A DNA stretch of 64,000 bases from Bradyrhizobium sp. BR13661 (GTDB lineage: Bacteria > Pseudomonadota > Alphaproteobacteria > Rhizobiales > Xanthobacteraceae). The position numbers and the translations under genes were made by a program. The stretch covers positions 310,001 through 374,000 of the forward strand of contig NZ_JARXWB010000003.1 in NCBI RefSeq assembly GCF_029892425.1. The letters run 5' to 3'. Within the stretch, counting starts at the first letter, position 1. Every line of letters starts with the position of its first letter. Positions 59,950 to 64,000 of the stretch are shown piece after piece. The notes under the pieces are model-generated. The model was not told the origin of the DNA and ran no database searches. It was given only the letters and a program-made list of their open reading frames with translations.

Positions 59950-61386
59950 TCAAGTCGGTCCGCCTTCGTTTGGAACGGTCGCGATTCGCAGAAGGTTGGT
60001 CGTGCCGGACACTCCGAACGGCACACCGCCCGTGACTACGATGTTGTCACCGGCCTTTGCGAAACCCTCTTCAACCGCTGCTTTGCAGGCGAGCTTCGTC
60101 ATCGAAGCTTCATCCGTCGCTTCCGTCGCGACAACGACCGAGTGAACGCCCCAGACGTAGGACAACCGGCGCGCAGTAGAAATATGCGGGGTGATGCTGA
60201 GAATAGAGGCGACCGGTCTTTCGCGGGATGCGCGAATACTGGAAAAGCCGGAGTTAGTGTACGCGACGGTCGCTTTGGCACGAGTCACCTGGGCCGTGCG
60301 CCGCAGCGCACAGCAAATTGCATCAGCGTGCGTCGAGCGCGGCTCCTCGTGCTGGGCATCGATGGTAGTTCGATAGTGCGGATCGCCTTCGACACGACGA
60401 ATGATCGAGTCCATCATCGCGACCGCTTCAATCGGGTAGCTGCCGCTCGCCGATTCGGCCGACAACATCACGGCGTCCGTACCTTCGTAAACGGCAGTAG
60501 CGACATCCGACGCCTCGGCCCGGGTCGGGACCGGTGACGTAGTCATCGACTCCAGCATCTGGGTTGCGACAACAACCGGCCGCCCCTCGCGGTGGCACGC
60601 GCGTATCACTTGGCGCTGGATAACGGGCACCTCCTCGGGCGGCATCTCGACACCGAGATCACCACGAGCGACCATGACGCCGTCGGAGCGCTCCACAATT
60701 TCCGCGAGCCGATCGATGGCCGCTGGCTTTTCGAGCTTTGACATTATGAAAGCTCGGTTTCCGATGATGTCGCGTGCTTCGTCGATATCTTCCGGACGCT
60801 GCACAAACGACAGGGCGACCCAGTCGCAGCCGAGATCGAGCCCAAAAGCGAGGTCGCGCCGATCTCGCTCCGTCAGCGGCGACAAGGGCAGCACTACACT
60901 CGGAACGTTAACGCCTTTACGCTCGGACAGTCGCCCCCCGACAATGACCTTCGTCCGGGCAAACTCCGGTCCACACGCCAAGACCTCCAACCGCATCTTC
61001 CCGTCATCCAGCAGCAATGCGGTTCCAGGCTTCAGCGCAGCGAAGATTTCCGGATGCGGTAACGGCGCGCGCTGTTCGTCGCCCGGAGCCGGGTCCATGT
61101 CGAGTCGAAATTCGGCATCTGGCTTCAGCTGGATGGGTCCGTCGGCGAGCGTACCGATCCTCAGCTTCGGCCCCTGCAGATCCATCAAGATGCCAATCGG
61201 GCGACCCACATCGTTTTCGAGCAGCCTGATCGCGTCGAAACGCGCCTTGTGATCGGCATGAGAGCCGTGGCTGAAATTGAGCCGGAACATGTCCGCACCG
61301 GATTCGAACAGCGCCCTGATCTTCTCCGGTGAAGAACTGGCAGGGCCGAGCGTGGCCACGATCTTGGCATTGCGCCGACGTCGCAT
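59950..61386 (-). CDS. pyk: Pyruvate kinase
   Basis: A 478-residue pyruvate kinase making pyruvate and ATP from PEP. The family pattern RRNAKIVATLGPASSSPEKI opens the protein, FRLNFSHGSHADHKAR holds the ATP-site residues, and SKLEKPAAIDRL, MVARGDLGVEMP and TRAEASDVATAVYEG complete the active site. The start MRRRRNAK (61386) is 8 bases from AAAGG and one base after the ttuD stop; two earlier ATGs would overlap ttuD. A pyruvate kinase inside a glycolate operon lets salvage carbon leave as pyruvate. Confidence 0.96.
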   Translation of the reverse strand: MRRRRNAKIVATLGPASSSPEKIRALFESGADMFRLNFSHGSHADHKARFDAIRLLENDVGRPIGILMDLQGPKLRIGTLADGPIQLKPDAEFRLDMDPAPGDEQRAPLPHPEIFAALKPGTALLLDDGKMRLEVLACGPEFARTKVIVGGRLSERKGVNVPSVVLPLSPLTERDRRDLAFGLDLGCDWVALSFVQRPEDIDEARDIIGNRAFIMSKLEKPAAIDRLAEIVERSDGVMVARGDLGVEMPPEEVPVIQRQVIRACHREGRPVVVATQMLESMTTSPVPTRAEASDVATAVYEGTDAVMLSAESASGSYPIEAVAMMDSIIRRVEGDPHYRTTIDAQHEEPRSTHADAICCALRRTAQVTRAKATVAYTNSGFSSIRASRERPVASILSITPHISTARRLSYVWGVHSVVVATEATDEASMTKLACKAAVEEGFAKAGDNIVVTGGVPFGVSGTTNLLRIATVPNEGGPT

Positions 61387-61387
61387 A

Positions 61388-62659
61388 TCAAGACCTTTCA
61401 TAGACGAGGATCGCACGAAAATCGTTGACATTGGTACGGGTCGGCCCCGTCACGAGCAGATCGTCAAGTCCGGCAAAGATCGTGTAGGCATCGTTGTTGG
61501 CCAAGGAGGCATTCAGATTCAGACCAGCTTTTGCAGCCCGGCTGATCGTATCTGGTAGCAGAAAGGCGCCAGCATTGTCCTCACTACCATCGATGCCATC
61601 GGTATCGGCTGCGAGCGCAGCGATTCCGCTCTGGCCATTTAGTGCGACTGCCAGGCTCAAGAGGAACTCTGCATTTCGTCCCCCTCGTCCACTGCCGCGA
61701 ACCGTGACGGTGGTTTCTCCTCCGGAGATCAAGGCACAGGGAAGTTCGATCGGCTGGCCAAAGGCGGCGACCTGCCGCGCGATTCCAGCATGGACGAGCG
61801 CGACGTCGCGCGCCTCCCCTTCGATGGCATTGCCCAGTATCAACGGACGAAACCCGGCATCATGAGCGATCCGTGCGGCCGCTTCCATCGCATCCTGTGG
61901 TCTGGCGACGCAGACGTTCGCGACGTTGGCGAAGCTGGAATTGCCGAACTTGGAAGTTTGCGCCTGCGTGGCTTCCAGGTGCCGAATGACAGATCGCGGC
62001 GCCTCGATCCTGTACTTTTCGAGAACCGCGATGGCGTCGGCGCGCGTGGTCATATCGGGCACGGTCGGGCCGGAACCGATCACAGAAAGATCGTCACCAG
62101 GAACGTCGGAAATGATCAACGAAACGACCCGGGCAGGAGCCGCTGCGACTGCCAGCTTGCCTCCCTTGATTGCGGACAAGTGCTTGCGTACGCAATTCAT
62201 CTCACCGATATGAGCGCCGCTTCTCAGGAGGGAACGGTTGATCGCTTGTTTGTCTTCGAGCGCGATGCCCTCGGCCGGAAGCGCCAATAACGACGAAGCG
62301 CCCCCCGACATCAGGCACAGCACAAGATCTTCCGGCGCTAGGCCGCGCACTTTGTCCAGGATGCGCTGAGCGGCCTCAAGTCCCGAAAGATCCGGCACCG
62401 GATGTGCTGCCTCGATAACTTCGATCCGTTCGCAAGGCGCCCCGTGCCCATATCGTGTGACTACCAAGCCTTCGAGAGGGCCCTGCCAGTGCTTCTCGAC
62501 CGTGGACGCCATGGCCGCTGCGGCTTTGCCGGCTCCAACCACGACGGTTCGGCCCTTCGGCGGTTTCGGCAGAAACCGCGGCAAGCATAGACTTGGAGAA
62601 GCCGCCGCCACAGCCGCCTCGAACATGTCATGGAGAACTCTGCGTGGTTCCGAGGCCAT
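61388..62659 (-). CDS. ttuD: Glycerate 2-kinase (MOFRL family)
   Basis: A 423-residue class II glycerate kinase (GckA/TtuD type; often annotated hydroxypyruvate reductase). The N-terminal domain has VVVGAGKAAAAMAS and LCLMSGGASSLL; the C-terminal MOFRL domain shows ISGGETTVTVRGSGRGGRNA and AADTDGIDGSEDNAGAF. Members phosphorylate D-glycerate to 2-phosphoglycerate, unlike the plant and cyanobacterial 3-kinase. This choice explains eno and pyk in the same operon. Overlap with pyk control: its stop is one base before the pyk start. Confidence 0.93.
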   Translation of the reverse strand: MASEPRRVLHDMFEAAVAAASPSLCLPRFLPKPPKGRTVVVGAGKAAAAMASTVEKHWQGPLEGLVVTRYGHGAPCERIEVIEAAHPVPDLSGLEAAQRILDKVRGLAPEDLVLCLMSGGASSLLALPAEGIALEDKQAINRSLLRSGAHIGEMNCVRKHLSAIKGGKLAVAAAPARVVSLIISDVPGDDLSVIGSGPTVPDMTTRADAIAVLEKYRIEAPRSVIRHLEATQAQTSKFGNSSFANVANVCVARPQDAMEAAARIAHDAGFRPLILGNAIEGEARDVALVHAGIARQVAAFGQPIELPCALISGGETTVTVRGSGRGGRNAEFLLSLAVALNGQSGIAALAADTDGIDGSEDNAGAFLLPDTISRAAKAGLNLNASLANNDAYTIFAGLDDLLVTGPTRTNVNDFRAILVYERS

Positions 62660-62710
62660 CCAGTCTTCCCTGAGAAGCCAGTTCAGTTGACCGTCCGTGG
62701 ATATCGAACC

Positions 62711-63607
62711 TTAGCTCCTTACGTCGGCGCCGATTTCGAAATTCGCCATGATTTCGAGCGCGCGAACCATGGCCGAGTGATCCCACGTCTTGCCACCATG
62801 AGATACGCAGGCGTTGAAAAGTTCCTGCGCCATCGACGTGTTGGGCAGTGAGATGCCGAGAGCCTTGGCTCCCTGCAGGGCCAGATTGAGGTCCTTCTGA
62901 TGCAATTCAATCCGGAAGCCCGGATCAAAGGTGCGCTTCACCATTCGATCGCCATGTACCTCGAGAATCTTGGACGATGCAAACCCGCCCATCAACGCCT
63001 GACGAACTCTCGCGGGATCCGCGCCGGCTTTCGCCGCGAACAGCAATGCCTCCGCGACGGCTTCGATATTCAGGGCAACGATAATCTGGTTGGCAACTTT
63101 AGTTGTCTGACCGTCGCCATTTCCGCCGATCAAGGTGATGTTCTTTCCTATCGTCTCAAACATTGACTTCAGCGAGTTGAACGCGCTCTCCGGACCACCC
63201 ACCATTATGGTCAATGTGGCGGCCTTCGCTCCGACCTCGCCGCCGGAGACCGGTGCATCGAGATAATCGCAACCGTGATCATTGATCTTCTGGGCGAATA
63301 CCTTGGTCTCGATTGGCGAGATCGAGCTCATATCAACCACGATCTTGCCCTTCGACAGCCCCTCCGCGACGCCGTCCGGTCCAAACAATACCGCGGAGAC
63401 ATGCGGCGTATCGGGCACCATGATGATGATAACCTCAGATTGGCGGGCGACTTCCTTTCCGCTTGTGCACTTGACACCGCCAGCGGCGATTAGTTCCGGC
63501 GGCACCACAGCCACGTCGTGCAGAAACAGCTTGTGCCCGGCATCTTGAAGATGCTTGGCCATGTGACGCCCCATGATTCCGAGGCCGATAAATCCGATGT
63601 TTGCCAT
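62711..63607 (-). CDS. garR: 2-hydroxy-3-oxopropionate (tartronate semialdehyde) reductase
   Basis: A 298-residue beta-hydroxyacid dehydrogenase of the GarR/GlxR type that reduces tartronate semialdehyde to D-glycerate. NAD(P) loop IGFIGLGIMGRHMAKHL, substrate motif DAPVSGGEVGAKAATLTIMV and catalytic Lys in GDGQTTKVANQI are present. The start is the ATG at 63607 after AAGGAAGCGACGC; the open frame upstream overlaps the end of hyi. It sits between hyi (32 bp) and ttuD (51 bp), in pathway order. Confidence 0.95.
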   Translation of the reverse strand: MANIGFIGLGIMGRHMAKHLQDAGHKLFLHDVAVVPPELIAAGGVKCTSGKEVARQSEVIIIMVPDTPHVSAVLFGPDGVAEGLSKGKIVVDMSSISPIETKVFAQKINDHGCDYLDAPVSGGEVGAKAATLTIMVGGPESAFNSLKSMFETIGKNITLIGGNGDGQTTKVANQIIVALNIEAVAEALLFAAKAGADPARVRQALMGGFASSKILEVHGDRMVKRTFDPGFRIELHQKDLNLALQGAKALGISLPNTSMAQELFNACVSHGGKTWDHSAMVRALEIMANFEIGADVRS

Positions 63608-63639
63608 GCGTCGCTTCCTTTGCTCTTGCAGCGTCCTGG

Positions 63640-64000
63640 TTATGAGCGGGCGCCCTGCCCCTCGCGCCAAGAGAGGCCTGCGCTGGTCGTTGTCAACGGC
63701 TTGTATTCGCAGCCGATCCAGCCGCCGTAGCCCAGGCGCTCCAGAAATCCAAAAAGGTATGGATAGTTGATTTCGCCAGTGCCGGGCTCGTTGCGACCGG
63801 GATTGTCGGCCAACTGGATATGGCCGATCCGCGGCAGCAAACGTTCCATCGTCCTGGCAAGTTCCCCCTCCATCCGCTGCATATGGTAGATATCGTATTG
63901 GAGTTTGAGATTATCGGAACCGACCTCGTCGAACAGGGCGACGGCTTGTGCAGATCCGTTGAGGAAAAAACCCGGTATGTCATAAGTGTTGATGGGTTCT
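63640..64000 (-). CDS. hyi: Hydroxypyruvate isomerase, 5' end outside window
   Basis: The last 120 codons of a Hyi-type TIM-barrel isomerase interconverting hydroxypyruvate and tartronate semialdehyde. LKLQYDIYHMQRMEGEL and GHIQLADNPGRNEPGTGEIN, with metal-binding Asp, His and Glu, are family hallmarks, followed by GYGGWIGCEYKP. The rest of the 260-residue protein lies beyond base 64000, where glyoxylate carboligase (gcl) is expected as the next gene upstream. Confidence 0.93.
   Translation of the reverse strand, partial: EPINTYDIPGFFLNGSAQAVALFDEVGSDNLKLQYDIYHMQRMEGELARTMERLLPRIGHIQLADNPGRNEPGTGEINYPYLFGFLERLGYGGWIGCEYKPLTTTSAGLSWREGQGARS

Overview
The window looks like accessory replicon DNA (megaplasmid or large genomic island) of an alphaproteobacterial chemolithoautotroph of the Nitrobacter/Bradyrhizobium group. 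This is inferred from the lipA, DUF3422, DAB carbon-uptake, chemotaxis and glycolate genes, a trbB conjugation relic and heavy IS activity. No tRNA, rRNA, CRISPR array or replication origin was recognised. Nitrobacter hamburgensis, which is known to use D-lactate and to carry large plasmids, is one candidate; no identification was run.

Region A (1-25.7 kb) is very G+C-rich, almost entirely minus-strand, and reads like a betaproteobacterial carbon and energy block. It holds a lactate unit (lldP-pntA-pntB-lutA-lutB), an ndh-phaC-phaA-phaB-phasin-cydA-cydB run, and a pyruvate unit (aceE-aceF-lpdA-hydrolase-cstA-ybdD) divergent from a PdhR-type FCD regulator. Together these could turn lactate and pyruvate into acetyl-CoA and then polyhydroxybutyrate, with transhydrogenase supplying NADPH and NDH-2 plus a bd oxidase disposing of electrons. 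Operator-like TGGTnnnACC palindromes precede both lldP and aceE.

Region B (25.7-27.6 kb) is a seam: an alphaproteobacterial lipA (lipoylates E2 proteins), then broken fragments of a coq10/RatA-type gene and of an ethylene-receptor-like histidine kinase.

Region C (28-37.6 kb) carries DUF3422, a LysR regulator divergent from dabB-dabA (energy-coupled inorganic carbon uptake), then pyrC, a DUF6671 gene, a small hypothetical gene and a HAD hydrolase. A 1.2-kb gene-poor stretch follows.

Region D (38.8-51 kb) has two methyl-accepting chemotaxis proteins, a small hypothetical gene, and a periplasmic alpha-carbonic anhydrase gene split by an IS66 element that itself carries an IS21 element. Both insertions have exact target duplications. 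A CheY-like gene with Glu at the usual phospho-Asp position follows.

Region E (51.2-54.5 kb) is a scrapyard: fragments of trbB, a carboxylesterase and an oleate hydratase, between an apparently intact dienelactone hydrolase and a CPBP membrane protease, plus a 161-bp inverted-repeat element.

Region F (54.5-64 kb) is one minus-strand operon hyi-garR-ttuD-pyk-glcD-glcE-glcF-eno. With a glyoxylate carboligase (not in the window) it would convert glycolate to pyruvate through tartronate semialdehyde, glycerate, 2-phosphoglycerate and PEP. This photorespiratory salvage route would feed the pyruvate/PHB block of region A.
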